From: Hyalangium ruber
GTDB taxonomy: Bacteria > Myxococcota > Myxococcia > Myxococcales > Myxococcaceae
Direction of reading: 5' to 3'
Assembly (NCBI RefSeq): GCF_034259325.1
Contig: NZ_JAXIVS010000004.1
Location: forward strand, 372,001 to 436,000
DNA length: 64,000 nucleotides
The position numbers and the translations under genes were made by a program. The notes under the pieces are model-generated. The model ran no database searches and was not told where the DNA came from. It saw nothing but the letters and a program-made list of their open reading frames with translations. Numbering within the stretch: the stretch's first letter is position 1; every line of letters begins with the position of its first letter. Shown here piece after piece: positions 47,496 to 56,659 of the stretch.

Positions 47496-48120
47496 GGCTC
47501 ACCTCCGCCGGCAGGTCCACGCCGATCAGCTCCGCGGTCGGCCCGAGAGTGGACTCGTCGATGCCGGTGCGCGCCGCGATGGCGGCGGGGACCAGCGGTT
47601 GCAGCTTCACCTTGAAGCCGGTCTCCACGGCGTTGAGGACCTCCTCCACGGCGGTGCGCGAGGCGGCCCAGATCTGCAGCTGCTGGCTCTTCAGGTTCCA
47701 GCTCAGGTCATGCACCTTGGTGCTGGGCACGGCGCGGTTGCGGAGCACCTGGCGCAGCGAGGCCTTGTTCTCGGCCTTCTCGGCGCGACTGGGCGGGCGG
47801 CCCTTCTCCTTGGCGAAGTTGGCGGCCCACTTGTCGACCTCGGCGCGGAGCACGGGAGCGGGGATCTTGATCTGATCGATGCGGTAGCCGAACAGCGCGT
47901 ACTCCCCATAGTGGAGGCTGCTGGTGGGGAACTCGGTGGAATCGTGGTTCTCCAGCTCCACGAAACCGACGGCGCGCTCCTCTTCGGAGCGTCGATCAAT
48001 GGGGACGAAGGCACGGGCCTTGAGCGCTTTGGTGAGCCAGCGCTTGAGGTCCGCGGGGGCTTCCTCGGCGGGCTCGACGAGGAAGCGGGAGAAGGTGACT
48101 GCACCACGGAGGACGGGCAT
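47482..48120 (-). CDS. rdgC: RdgC-like recombination-associated protein (short form)
   Basis: The product is 212 aa, the start at 48120 giving MPVLRGAVTFSRFLVE. The pattern of the middle (RPPSRAEKAENKASLRQVL, then DLSWNLKSQQLQIWAASRTAVEEVL) recalls RdgC, a DNA-binding ring protein that modulates RecA. It is shorter than E. coli RdgC (about 300 aa), so one arm of the ring may be missing or supplied by the coupled downstream protein. The call is by remembered pattern only. Confidence 0.6.
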   Translation of the reverse strand: MPVLRGAVTFSRFLVEPAEEAPADLKRWLTKALKARAFVPIDRRSEEERAVGFVELENHDSTEFPTSSLHYGEYALFGYRIDQIKIPAPVLRAEVDKWAANFAKEKGRPPSRAEKAENKASLRQVLRNRAVPSTKVHDLSWNLKSQQLQIWAASRTAVEEVLNAVETGFKVKLQPLVPAAIAARTGIDESTLGPTAELIGVDLPAEVSHGEA

Positions 48121-48190
48121 GGGGCGCGGCAGAATGAGGATGCGGGCCGCGCTCGTCAAGACGCCACGGGTGAGAGAATTCGCGCTGGAT

Positions 48191-49270
48191 TTACAGGTAC
48201 TTCTGGCGCTTACGAGCCTTGAGGGCCTCGACGACCTTGCGCACGTCCTGGCTCTTGTCCTTGGGGACCACGAGGATGGCATCGCCCGCGTCGACGACGA
48301 CGACATCCGTCAGGCCCACGACGGCCACCGGGCGCTTGTCGCCCAGCACCACGCAGCCATCGCAGTCCACGACGATGGACTCGGCGCCGGAGACCACGTT
48401 GCCGCGCTCATCGGCGGGGCGCACCTCGGGGATGGCGGCGAAGGAGCCCACGTCGGACCAGCCGAAGTCACCAGGGAGCACGGCGATGTTGGAGGCCTTC
48501 TCCATGACGCCATAGTCGATGGAGATGGAGGGCAGCTTGGGGAAGACGCGCTTGAGGACGGAGCCGAAGGTGCGCTTGCCCACCGCGGCGCGCAGGGCCG
48601 CCATGCCCTTCTTCATCTCCGGCATGTGCTGGGCGAAGGCCTCCAGCATGACGTCGGCGCGGAAGACGAAGATGCCGCCATTCCACAGGAACTCCCCTGA
48701 GGACACGTAGTTACGAGCCGTCTCCAGGTCGGGCTTCTCCTTGAAGGCCTTCACCTTGCGGCCGCCGCCCTCCAGGGGCTCGCCGAGCTGGATGTAGCCG
48801 TAGCCCGTCTCGGGGCGGTTGGGCTGGATGCCCAGGGTGACGATGTGACCGCCCTCGGCGATGCGCGCCGCCTCGGCGAGCGTCTCGCGGAAGCCCTGGG
48901 GGTTGGCCACGTGGTGGTCGGAGGGAAGGACGACCAGGATGCCCTTGGGGTCCCGGGCGGCCACCTGGAGCGTGGCGAGCGCGATGGCCGGGGCGGTGTT
49001 GCGCGCCATGGGCTCCACCAGGAGGTTCTGCTTGGGCAGCCCCTTGACGAGCTTGGCGGCGGCCTTGGCGTGCAGGGGGCCGCAGACGATGAAGGTGTTC
49101 TTCATCGAGGCCAAGCCCTTGAGCCGGGAGGCGGTGTCGGTGATCAGCGGACTCTTGGAGGCCAGGGGGAGGAACTGCTTGGGGCGGGCCTGCCGGGAGA
49201 GGGGCCAGAAGCGGGTGCCGGAGCCGCCGGCCATGATGACGGGGTAGAGAGCCATGCGGCGGCGCACCAT
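48191..49270 (-). CDS. manC: Mannose-1-phosphate guanylyltransferase
   Basis: The product is 359 aa. The ATG at 49270 has AGGAGG 5 nt before it and is preferred to 49255, which would give MALYPVIMAGG directly. The nucleotide loop MAGGSGTRFWPLSRQ, the FKEKPD block and VEPMARNTAPAIALA are typical of GDP-mannose pyrophosphorylases. It lacks the isomerase half of bifunctional ManC/AlgA proteins (about 480 aa). It makes GDP-mannose from Man-1-P, supplied by the mutase at 41236, for surface polysaccharide. It is divergent from the SGNH/MBOAT pair, with a 90-bp spacer. Confidence 0.93.
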   Translation of the reverse strand: MVRRRMALYPVIMAGGSGTRFWPLSRQARPKQFLPLASKSPLITDTASRLKGLASMKNTFIVCGPLHAKAAAKLVKGLPKQNLLVEPMARNTAPAIALATLQVAARDPKGILVVLPSDHHVANPQGFRETLAEAARIAEGGHIVTLGIQPNRPETGYGYIQLGEPLEGGGRKVKAFKEKPDLETARNYVSSGEFLWNGGIFVFRADVMLEAFAQHMPEMKKGMAALRAAVGKRTFGSVLKRVFPKLPSISIDYGVMEKASNIAVLPGDFGWSDVGSFAAIPEVRPADERGNVVSGAESIVVDCDGCVVLGDKRPVAVVGLTDVVVVDAGDAILVVPKDKSQDVRKVVEALKARKRQKYL

Positions 49271-49360
49271 AGCGCCTCCTGGCCGGAAGGGAGGCGACTT
49301 CGGTGCTTGCCGGCCTGGCTGCTCTCCAGGCGGCGCTGCGGCGGGCAGAGTTTTGACCCC

Positions 49361-52159
49361 GTGGCCAAAAGCCAGTCTCATGGCCCGGCGTTGGACTTCA
49401 AGGCCAAATCCACCGGGTGGACGATCGTCCTCACGGCGGCGCTCGCGCTGGGACTCTCCCTGGCGCCGCTGCCCGAGGTGTTTCGTCCGATCCCCAGCCT
49501 GCGCAAGGAAGGAGAGCTCGCGCCGCGCCTGGCCGAGCTCGTCCTGCCGCGCTCGCTCACCGGAAAGGGCGCCACCGCCCAGCCTGTGGATGACGTGCTG
49601 ACGGCGGCGCCGCCGGGCCCACCTCCCGAGGAGACGCTGCCGGCCGAGGACGAGGCCGCCGAACCGGAGAACGAGGTGGTGACCGCCACCGCGCCTCCGT
49701 CGGACCTGGAGGGCCTGAGCACCCTCACGCGGGCCCGCGCGCTCTCGTTGGAGGCCCTGCGCGAGAAGATGGGCTCGCAGCACGTGGACATCGAGCCGGG
49801 CTGTCGGCGCAAGGGCGAGGCGGGGTGCGAGGAGAGCGGGCTGGCGCCGTTCTTCGCGGCGCTGAACGAGCTGCGCGAGGATCGGCGCACGCAGCCGGTG
49901 CGGGTGGTCCACCTGGGTGACTCGCTGATCGCCTCGGACCACATCACGGACGTCATCCGCGCGCGGCTCCAGGAGCGCCACGGCTCGGGCGGCAAGGGCC
50001 TGCTCTTCATCGACCGGCCCACGGGGGCGGGGCGCACGGTGCGCGCGGGCTCGGCCAGCGAGGGCTGGCAGATCACCCGCATCATCGACCGCAACTATCC
50101 GAAGGACCGGCTGGGCCTGACGGGCGTGGCCTTCGCCTCGGCGGGCACGAGCTCGCAGAGCGCGCGCTTCTCGGTGGAGGGCTCCCGCACGGCGGAGCTC
50201 TTCTTCCTGACGCAGCCCAACGGAGGCACGGTGCAGTTCAGCGCGGACGGCAAGCCGCTGCAGCGGCTGCTCACGCGCTTCGAGCCAGCGGGAGTGGCCT
50301 TCTCGCGCTTCACCCTGCCCGAGGGAGCGAAGACGCTGTCGCTACAGTCCCAGGGGAAGGTGGAGCTGCACGGCATGTCGCTGGAGAACGGGCAGCCGGG
50401 CATCGTCTACGACACGGTGGGGTTGCCGGGCGCGACGGCGGAGGTGTTCCTCCGGGCGCAGCGCGGGGCCTTCCGCGCGCAACTGCGCCACCGCCGGCCG
50501 TCGCTGGTGGTGCTGATGGTGGGCGGCAACGAGGCCTTCTACATCTCGCGCAACCGGACGACGCCGGCGGAGATCCGCGCCACGACGAAGGAGCTGGTGA
50601 AGGCGGTGCGCGAGGCGGTGCCAGACTCGGCGTGCCTGCTGATGGCGCCGCTGGACGCGGCGGTGCGCACGATGGGCGGCGAGCTGGTGCCTCGGCGCGG
50701 CTCGAAGGAAGTGGGAGACATCCTGCGCGAGGTGGCGAGCGAGGGCGGCTGTGCCTTCTGGGACGCGCTGAGCGCGATGGGCGGAGAGGGAGCCTCCATC
50801 AAGTGGCTGTCGGCGGGGCTGCTCAACGAGGACCTGGTACACCCGCGAGCCAGGGGCTCGGACCTGCTGGGCCACCTCTTCGACTTCTCGCTCCAGCGCG
50901 CCTATGCCAAGGCCCACCAGCCGCTGCTGCTGGCGGAGGATCCACCGGGGCTCATCGACGCCGCCACGGCGCTCAAGGGCACCTTCGCGCGGATGCGCGC
51001 GTTGGAGCAGGAGAAGAAGGACGCGGAGCGGCTGGGCATCCTCCAACTGGGCGCCTCGCACACCGCTTCCCACGTCTTCACGGACGCGGTGCGAGGCGCG
51101 CTGAGCAAGAAGCTGGGAGACGGTGGGCGCGGCTTCATCGCGGCCGGCAAGCCCTCGCCCCGGCTGGCGATGGCCCATGTCATCCGAGAGCTGAAGGGCG
51201 AGTGGCGGGTGGAGGACGCGATGAAGCAGGAGGCCCAACCCGGCGAGGTGTGGGGCCTGTCCGGAATCCGCGCGGTGGGTGCGCCCGGAGCCTCGCTGCG
51301 CCTCGAGTTCTGCGAGGGCTGCGCGCCCGCGAAGACACCCGAAGCGAAGCTGGACCTGTACTGGCTGGACGCACCGGGAGCCGGGAAGCTGGAGGTGAAG
51401 GTGGACGGGGAAGTCATGCCCGCCGAGGAGCCTCCGGCCACGCCGCTCACCGCGCCCACGGTGCGCATCCGCTCCTTCCCGGTCACGGGCCCCGCGCACA
51501 CGCTCGAGGTGACCAACGTGGGCGAAGGCCCCATCACGGTGCTGGGCGCGTCCCTGGACTTCGAGCCGCCGGGCGTCGTCTACGACGCGGTGGGCCTGCC
51601 CGGCAGCACGGCGTTCACGCTGAGCCACTACGAGCCCACGGCGCTGGACCAGCAGCTCTCCGCGCGCAAGCCGGGGCTGCTCGTCTACTGGTATGGCACC
51701 AACGAGGCGGCCCTGCCCGAGCTCGACGCGGAGCAACTGCGCAACGACTACGTGGCGTTGATCTCCCGGATGCGCGCCAGCACGGGCGCCGAGTGCCTCA
51801 TCCTGGGGCCCACGGACCGGCTGGTGCAGGACGCGAGCGGGCGATGGACCGAGGCCGCTGCGCTGGGCAAGGTGCTCACCACCCTGCCGGCGGTGGCGAA
51901 AGAGGCGGGCTGCGCCTACTGGTCCGCGCGCGCGGCGATGGGAGGCGAGCGTTCCATGCTGCGCTGGCAGCGCTCGGAGCCGCCGCTGGGACACCCGGAC
52001 GGGGTCCACCTGACGCAGGACGGCTACGAGCGGCTCGCGGCCTCCTTCATGAAGGAGCTGCTGGCGGCGTACGAGACCTTCAAGCTGGCGCCCGGAGAGC
52101 AGGTGAAGGCGCCCATCACCACGCCCGCGCCGACGGCGCACAAGGCGGAGGGAGGCTGA
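49361..52159 (+). CDS. Membrane-anchored tandem SGNH-hydrolase protein
   Basis: The product is about 932 aa with the GTG at 49361 chosen; the true start is uncertain because the frame is open far upstream. A signal-anchor helix (WTIVLTAALALGLSLAPL) and an acidic A/P/E linker are followed by two SGNH domains. Domain 1: block I HLGDSL (Ser188), block III GGNEAF (Asn390), block V DLVH (Asp491, His494). Domain 2: QLGASHTAS (Ser566; GDS is GAS here), GTNEAA (Asn781), DGVH (Asp880, His883). A YDxVGLPGxTA segment is duplicated. Such proteins act with MBOAT acyltransferases in polysaccharide O-acetylation. Confidence 0.8.
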   Translation: MAKSQSHGPALDFKAKSTGWTIVLTAALALGLSLAPLPEVFRPIPSLRKEGELAPRLAELVLPRSLTGKGATAQPVDDVLTAAPPGPPPEETLPAEDEAAEPENEVVTATAPPSDLEGLSTLTRARALSLEALREKMGSQHVDIEPGCRRKGEAGCEESGLAPFFAALNELREDRRTQPVRVVHLGDSLIASDHITDVIRARLQERHGSGGKGLLFIDRPTGAGRTVRAGSASEGWQITRIIDRNYPKDRLGLTGVAFASAGTSSQSARFSVEGSRTAELFFLTQPNGGTVQFSADGKPLQRLLTRFEPAGVAFSRFTLPEGAKTLSLQSQGKVELHGMSLENGQPGIVYDTVGLPGATAEVFLRAQRGAFRAQLRHRRPSLVVLMVGGNEAFYISRNRTTPAEIRATTKELVKAVREAVPDSACLLMAPLDAAVRTMGGELVPRRGSKEVGDILREVASEGGCAFWDALSAMGGEGASIKWLSAGLLNEDLVHPRARGSDLLGHLFDFSLQRAYAKAHQPLLLAEDPPGLIDAATALKGTFARMRALEQEKKDAERLGILQLGASHTASHVFTDAVRGALSKKLGDGGRGFIAAGKPSPRLAMAHVIRELKGEWRVEDAMKQEAQPGEVWGLSGIRAVGAPGASLRLEFCEGCAPAKTPEAKLDLYWLDAPGAGKLEVKVDGEVMPAEEPPATPLTAPTVRIRSFPVTGPAHTLEVTNVGEGPITVLGASLDFEPPGVVYDAVGLPGSTAFTLSHYEPTALDQQLSARKPGLLVYWYGTNEAALPELDAEQLRNDYVALISRMRASTGAECLILGPTDRLVQDASGRWTEAAALGKVLTTLPAVAKEAGCAYWSARAAMGGERSMLRWQRSEPPLGHPDGVHLTQDGYERLAASFMKELLAAYETFKLAPGEQVKAPITTPAPTAHKAEGG

Positions 52160-52160
52160 C

Positions 52161-53585
52161 ATGCAGTCCACCAGCATTCCCTATCTGGTGTTCCTGGGCC
52201 TGACGTTCGCCCTGTACTGGGCGGTGCATCGCCACAAGGTGGCGCGGCTGAGCGTGCTGCTGGTCGCCAGCCTCTTCTTCTACATGGTGTGGACGCCGTT
52301 CCCGGTGCTGGTCTTCTTCGGGTGCGCGGCGTTCGACCATCTGATCGTCAAGGGGCTGGCGCGCTCGCAATCGCCCAAGGTGCGCAAGGCGCTGGTCGTC
52401 ACCTCGATCGTCTCCAACGTGGGACTGCTGAGCACCTTCAAGTACGCGGACATGTTCCGCGAGACGGCGCGCTCGCTGCTGGCGCCGCTGGGGGTGACGG
52501 TGCGCGACGAGCCGTTCGGGCTGCTGTTGCCCATCGGCCTGTCGTTCCTGTGCTTCCAGGCCATCAGCTACGTGGTGGACGTGTACCGGGGCAAGGCGAG
52601 CGCGGAGCACAGCTACTTCGAGCACCTGCTCTACCTGCTCTTCTTCCCGCGCGTGGTGTCGGGCCCGATCGTCCGGGCCTCGGACCTGCTGGAGCGCTTC
52701 CGGGACGTGCCCTCGCTGACGCCCGAGGAGGGAGGCCGCGCGCTGTACCGCATCGCGGTGGGCCTGGTGAAGAAGCTGGTCATCGCGGACGTGCTGGGCA
52801 GCGGGCTGGTGGATCCGGTGTTCGCGGACCCGGGGGCCTACACCTCGGCCGAGTGCCTGATGGCGGCGGTGGCGTACACCTTCGAGCTGTACCTGGACTT
52901 CTCGGGCTACTCGGACATCGCCATCGGAGCGGCGGCGCTGTTCGGCTTCCAATTCCCGGAGAACTTCGCGCGACCGTACCTGGCGAAGAACCTGTTCGAG
53001 TTCTGGAACCGCTGGCACATGAGCCTGTCGAGCTGGCTGCGGGACTACCTCTACATTCCGCTGGGCGGTAACCGGCGCTCCAAGCCACGGGTGCTCTTCA
53101 ACCTGATGACGGTGATGGTGCTGGGAGGCCTGTGGCACGGGGCGGACTGGCGCTTCGCCATCTGGGGCGCGGTCCACGGCGTGGCGCTGGGAATCACGCG
53201 CACCTGGTGGTGGATCCGCGGCACCAAACCCAAGGAAGCGTCGGTGAGCTGGCTGGGCGCGGGCGTGGGCATCCTGTGTACCTTCACCGTGGTGGTGCTC
53301 ACGCGAGTCGTCTTCCGTGCGCCGAGCCTGGAGCACGCGGCGGAGATCTACCAGCGCATGCTGCTGGGCATGCCAGGGCTGGCGAACGTGAGCGGGCTGG
53401 TGTGGGGGATGCTAGCGGTGGCGGTGGTGGGCCACATGCTGCCGATGAAGCTCTACGACAGCGTGGGCACGCTCTTCGTGCGTCTGCCCTCTCCGGTGCG
53501 AGCGGTGGTGCTGGTGCTGATCGGCCTGGGCATCCGCCACCTGTCCTCGGTGGAAGCGCGGCCCTACGTCTACCTGCAGTTCTAA
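52161..53585 (+). CDS. MBOAT O-acyltransferase (AlgI-like)
   Basis: The product is 474 aa with about 10-11 membrane helices. The family motif YLDFSGYSDIAIGAAALFGF, the segment FWNRWHMSLSSWLRDYLYIPLGG and the catalytic histidine region GLWHGADWRFAIWGAVHG (His326 and His339) match AlgI, DltB and PatA, which move an acyl group across the membrane to a polysaccharide or teichoic acid. It starts one nucleotide after the SGNH gene, so the two form a transfer module: MBOAT passes the acetyl group and the SGNH protein attaches it. The glycan is unknown. Confidence 0.92.
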   Translation: MQSTSIPYLVFLGLTFALYWAVHRHKVARLSVLLVASLFFYMVWTPFPVLVFFGCAAFDHLIVKGLARSQSPKVRKALVVTSIVSNVGLLSTFKYADMFRETARSLLAPLGVTVRDEPFGLLLPIGLSFLCFQAISYVVDVYRGKASAEHSYFEHLLYLLFFPRVVSGPIVRASDLLERFRDVPSLTPEEGGRALYRIAVGLVKKLVIADVLGSGLVDPVFADPGAYTSAECLMAAVAYTFELYLDFSGYSDIAIGAAALFGFQFPENFARPYLAKNLFEFWNRWHMSLSSWLRDYLYIPLGGNRRSKPRVLFNLMTVMVLGGLWHGADWRFAIWGAVHGVALGITRTWWWIRGTKPKEASVSWLGAGVGILCTFTVVVLTRVVFRAPSLEHAAEIYQRMLLGMPGLANVSGLVWGMLAVAVVGHMLPMKLYDSVGTLFVRLPSPVRAVVLVLIGLGIRHLSSVEARPYVYLQF

Positions 53586-53639
53586 CCAGGCCGTCTCGTC
53601 GTTCAGGGCGCGCTGGCACATGGGGATATCCTCCTCCCC

Positions 53640-54983
53640 ATGAACCCATCCGCCATTCCGAAGGCCTCTGGCTTCCCGCTGCTGGGCGTCGCGCTGAAGT
53701 TTGGCCCGGACTGGGTGCGCGCCACGCGGGAGCGCCTCGGCGACGTGTTCTCGTTCGAGCTGCCGGGCGGCAACGGCGGCGTGATGGTCACGCACCCGGA
53801 CGATGTGCGCTTGGCCCTCGTCGAGACCAAGGGCGTGGCGCGCGCGGAGTTCCCGCCGCGCATGCACGGCGTGCTCACTCCCATCACCGGCGACGGGCTC
53901 ATCGGACGCACCGGGCCCGCCTGGACCGAGCGGCGCGGCATGATGCAGCCAGGCTTCCGCCGCCAGCGGCTCGCGGAGCTGGTGCCCATCATGCTCGGCG
54001 CCATCGACCAGCAGCTCGAGTCGCTCGAGTCGCGGTTCGTCCGCGCCGGTCGGCCGTTCGACGCGCTTCCGGAGATGCACGCGCTCACCCTGAGCATCCT
54101 CATCCGCTCGCTGCTCGGCACCCACCTCGATGCGAGTGACACCGCTCGCGCGGGTGAGGCGGTCGATCTCACGATGAAGGCGGTGACCTTCGCGCCCATC
54201 GAGTTCGGAAAGCAGCGCCTCGCCCAGCGCGCGGCCCGAGCCTTCGAGGCGGTCTCGATGCGCATCATCCAGGAGCGCCGCGCCTCTCCCCCCGAAGCGC
54301 GGCCGCGCGACCTGCTGACCATGATGATCGAAATGCAGGACGCGCACGGCGGCGGCCTCGATGACTCGAGCATCCGCTTCGAGCTGAGCGGGCTCTTCAT
54401 CGCGGGCAAGGAGACCGCCGCGGTCTCGCTCTCCTGGTTGATTTCCCTCCTGCCTCAGCGGCCCGACATCGCGCGACGGCTCGTCGAGGAGATCGACCGG
54501 GTGCTCGGGGACCGCGAGCCCCAGGCAGCGGACCTGCCGGAGCTGCGCTACCTGGAGGCCGCCTTGCAAGAGAACCTGCGACTCCATCCGCCCGTCTGGC
54601 TCCTATTCCCGCGAAAGGCGACAGACGACATCACGGTCAGCGGCCATGGGGTGCGGCGCGGCACGACGGTGTGGATGAGCCCCTTCGCGACGCACCATCA
54701 CGAGGCCTTCTGGGAGCGCCCTGGCGAGTTCGAGCCCGAGCGCTTCACCCAGGAGAGCGCGGAGGGGGGCACCCGCCACCCGTACGCATGGATTCCCTTC
54801 GGCGGAGGGCCCCGCGTGTGCATCGGCACACGGTTCGCGATCATGGAGATGCAGCTCTTCGTCGCGCGTCTTCTCCAGCGCTACCGAATCGAATGGGCTG
54901 ACACCCGGCCCGTGGAGCCCAAGGTCATCTTCAACACCCGCTTCCCCCGCCGCGTGCCGATCCGACTGGTGCCACGCGCCTGA
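53640..54983 (+). CDS. Cytochrome P450
   Basis: The product is 447 aa. The heme loop is FGGGPRVCIG (Cys394), the K-helix ENLRLHPP (Glu311/Arg314) and the I-helix LFIAGKETAAVSL (255-260). The AGKET pattern (AGxET) places an acidic residue before the Thr, as in many bacterial P450s. There is no N-terminal anchor, so it is a soluble bacterial type. No ferredoxin or reductase gene is adjacent. The substrate is unknown. Confidence 0.95.
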   Translation: MNPSAIPKASGFPLLGVALKFGPDWVRATRERLGDVFSFELPGGNGGVMVTHPDDVRLALVETKGVARAEFPPRMHGVLTPITGDGLIGRTGPAWTERRGMMQPGFRRQRLAELVPIMLGAIDQQLESLESRFVRAGRPFDALPEMHALTLSILIRSLLGTHLDASDTARAGEAVDLTMKAVTFAPIEFGKQRLAQRAARAFEAVSMRIIQERRASPPEARPRDLLTMMIEMQDAHGGGLDDSSIRFELSGLFIAGKETAAVSLSWLISLLPQRPDIARRLVEEIDRVLGDREPQAADLPELRYLEAALQENLRLHPPVWLLFPRKATDDITVSGHGVRRGTTVWMSPFATHHHEAFWERPGEFEPERFTQESAEGGTRHPYAWIPFGGGPRVCIGTRFAIMEMQLFVARLLQRYRIEWADTRPVEPKVIFNTRFPRRVPIRLVPRA

Positions 54984-54999
54984 GCCTTACACTCCCTTA

Positions 55000-55076
55000 G
55001 AAAATGAAAATCATATAACTCCTACCGCGGTGCGTCGGGCTTGCTGGCTTTGCGCAGGAGAATGATTGTCATTGCC
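55000..55076 (+). promoter_or_regulatory. Two Fur-box-like palindromes upstream of the CARDB gene
   Basis: GAAAATGAAAATCATATAA (55000-55018) contains the perfect palindrome ATGA-AAA-TCAT, and GAGAATGATTGTCATTGCC (55058-55076) contains AATGA-TTG-TCATT. Compared by eye with the 19-bp Fur consensus they match 13 and 14 positions. They sit 92 and 34 nt before the start codon, where an iron-responsive repressor could block transcription. Binding is unproven. Confidence 0.5.
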
Positions 55077-55109
55077 TGCCAGTGAAGTCTTGCATAGGGT
55101 TTGGCGCTT

Positions 55110-56030
55110 ATGAAAATGAAAGCCGCTGCCCCGTTCCTCGTTCTGTTCTTGCTTGCAGCCAATTCCGCTTGGGCTCAGGTGCAGATGATCACCATCAGCG
55201 CCCCCTCGACGGTTGCCAATCCCATCACCAGTGGATTCAACATCAATTACACCCTGGGTGGGAGCAAATTGGGTCTGGCCTCGGCCCAGGTCACCTTCTA
55301 CATGTCGACCACTTCGAACGGGAGCTCCGGCGTCTTCCAGCTGGCCTCGTTCCAGATCCTGCTCAACCATCAAGGCAGCGGGGTCTATGGCCCGCCGTCT
55401 GGCACGCAGACGCGCTACATCTCCGCGTCGGGCCTGCCGTCGAATACGTACGCGCTGTGGCAGAGCATCGTCGCGGGCTGCCAACCGCAGAGCTGGTACA
55501 TCCTGGGCCGGGTGGACTTCAACAACATCGTCTCCACGTCGTCCTCGATGGGCACCACCAAACAGCCTGACTTCTACTTCACCGGTGGAACGATCAGCCC
55601 GGCTACGATTTCTCCCGGCGGCACCACCAACATCTCGTTCGACCTGTACACGCAGTGCCCCGTGACCAGCACGTCGACGGTGGGGATCTACCTGACGGAT
55701 GCCACCTATTCGACGGCGCTCGCCTACATCGGCGGGATTTCCATCGGGACGGGCTCGGGGACGTTCTCTCTTCCGCCCATGCCCATCACGTTCTCCCCCT
55801 CCATCGCGACGGGTACCTACGGCATCGTGCTGATCGCCGACGAGGACGGGGTGGTTGCCGAGAGCAATGAGAGCAACAACGTCGGCGCCTTCGACCTGAA
55901 CGTCACCAGCCCGCTGACGGCCATCCACGCCGACTCCGGTGAGCAGAAGCTGAACACCGAGATTCCGTTCGCCCCCGAGCAGTATGACCCCAGGATGGGG
56001 CCTGCCGAGTACATCGTCCCGACGTTCTGA
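55110..56030 (+). CDS. Secreted CARDB-type protein
   Basis: The product is 306 aa; start MKMKAAAPFLVLFLLAANSAWAQ gives a type I signal cleaved after AWA. Two beta-sandwich repeats follow (VANPITSGFNINYTLGG; SPATISPGGTTNISFDLY...), the second ending in ADEDGVVAESNESNN, the typical CARDB end. CARDB domains are adhesin-like modules. The ~40-residue C-terminus has no membrane segment. GC is low for this genome (one 60-base line counts 55%), so foreign origin or relaxed codon use is possible. It may be iron-regulated, judging from the upstream boxes. Confidence 0.75.
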   Translation: MKMKAAAPFLVLFLLAANSAWAQVQMITISAPSTVANPITSGFNINYTLGGSKLGLASAQVTFYMSTTSNGSSGVFQLASFQILLNHQGSGVYGPPSGTQTRYISASGLPSNTYALWQSIVAGCQPQSWYILGRVDFNNIVSTSSSMGTTKQPDFYFTGGTISPATISPGGTTNISFDLYTQCPVTSTSTVGIYLTDATYSTALAYIGGISIGTGSGTFSLPPMPITFSPSIATGTYGIVLIADEDGVVAESNESNNVGAFDLNVTSPLTAIHADSGEQKLNTEIPFAPEQYDPRMGPAEYIVPTF

Positions 56031-56040
56031 TGAGAGAGGC

Positions 56041-56082
56041 CAGAGCGCTGTCCGTCCAAAGGCTCTCCAGGACAGCGCTCTG
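56041..56082. terminator. Strong stem-loop between convergent CARDB and DUF2087 genes
   Basis: CAGAGCGCTGTCC (56041-56053) and GGACAGCGCTCTG (56070-56082) form a perfect 13-bp stem with a 16-nt loop, 10 nt after the CARDB stop and 25 nt beyond the DUF2087 stop. It can serve as a bidirectional terminator. No T-tract is seen. Confidence 0.65.
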
Positions 56083-56107
56083 AGCCACGCGGGGTGGGCG
56101 TGATTTC

Positions 56108-56659
56108 CTAGCCGCCCTTCCGCTCCCCGAGCTGTACGGGGGTCACACGGGCCAGCAGCGCGCCAAGCTCGACCGGCGGCTTCTGCTCGATTCGCCGGTA
56201 CTTGCGGCCGTCCTGGGTCCGGTCGACGAGACCGGCCTCGAACAGTGCCCGGCGCAGCACGGCGTGATCGCCAAACGCATGCCAGCGGTTCAGCAGGTCG
56301 CTGATCTCTCGCTCGGTGAGCACGCTGCCGCTCGGAAGGCGCGCCCAGAGCACCCACAGGCAGAGCGCCAGATGAGGCGCCTTGGCCGGCCAGCGGAGCA
56401 AGCGCCCCTCCTTGTCGAAGTGCCGCGCGACCTTCTCGATGAGCTGATGGTCGGGGGTGGGCTTCACTTCCTGCACTGCGACAAGACGCTGTCTGGCCTC
56501 CGCATCGGCCCGGAAATGCTGGTAGTTCCGGAAGCCGGCCGCGCGGCACAGCATGTTGAGCATCTCCACATGGCTCGGCTTGTGCTCGAGTTGATCACGA
56601 AGCGAGCGGGCGAACGCCGAGAGATCGGCGACCTCGAATGGGAGGGCGAGTCGGGACAT
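56108..56659 (-). CDS. DUF2087 domain protein
   Basis: The product is 183 aa with a GAGG site. The C-terminal ~80 residues carry the DUF2087 pattern: HFDKEGRLLRWPAK...REISDLLNRWHAFGDHAVLRRALFEAGLVDRTQDGRKYRRIE, a winged-helix-like unit of unknown role. The N-terminal part (FARSLRDQLEHKPSHVEMLNMLCRAAGFRNYQHFRADA) is helical and may bind protein or DNA. A regulatory role is possible. Confidence 0.75.
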   Translation of the reverse strand: MSRLALPFEVADLSAFARSLRDQLEHKPSHVEMLNMLCRAAGFRNYQHFRADAEARQRLVAVQEVKPTPDHQLIEKVARHFDKEGRLLRWPAKAPHLALCLWVLWARLPSGSVLTEREISDLLNRWHAFGDHAVLRRALFEAGLVDRTQDGRKYRRIEQKPPVELGALLARVTPVQLGERKGG

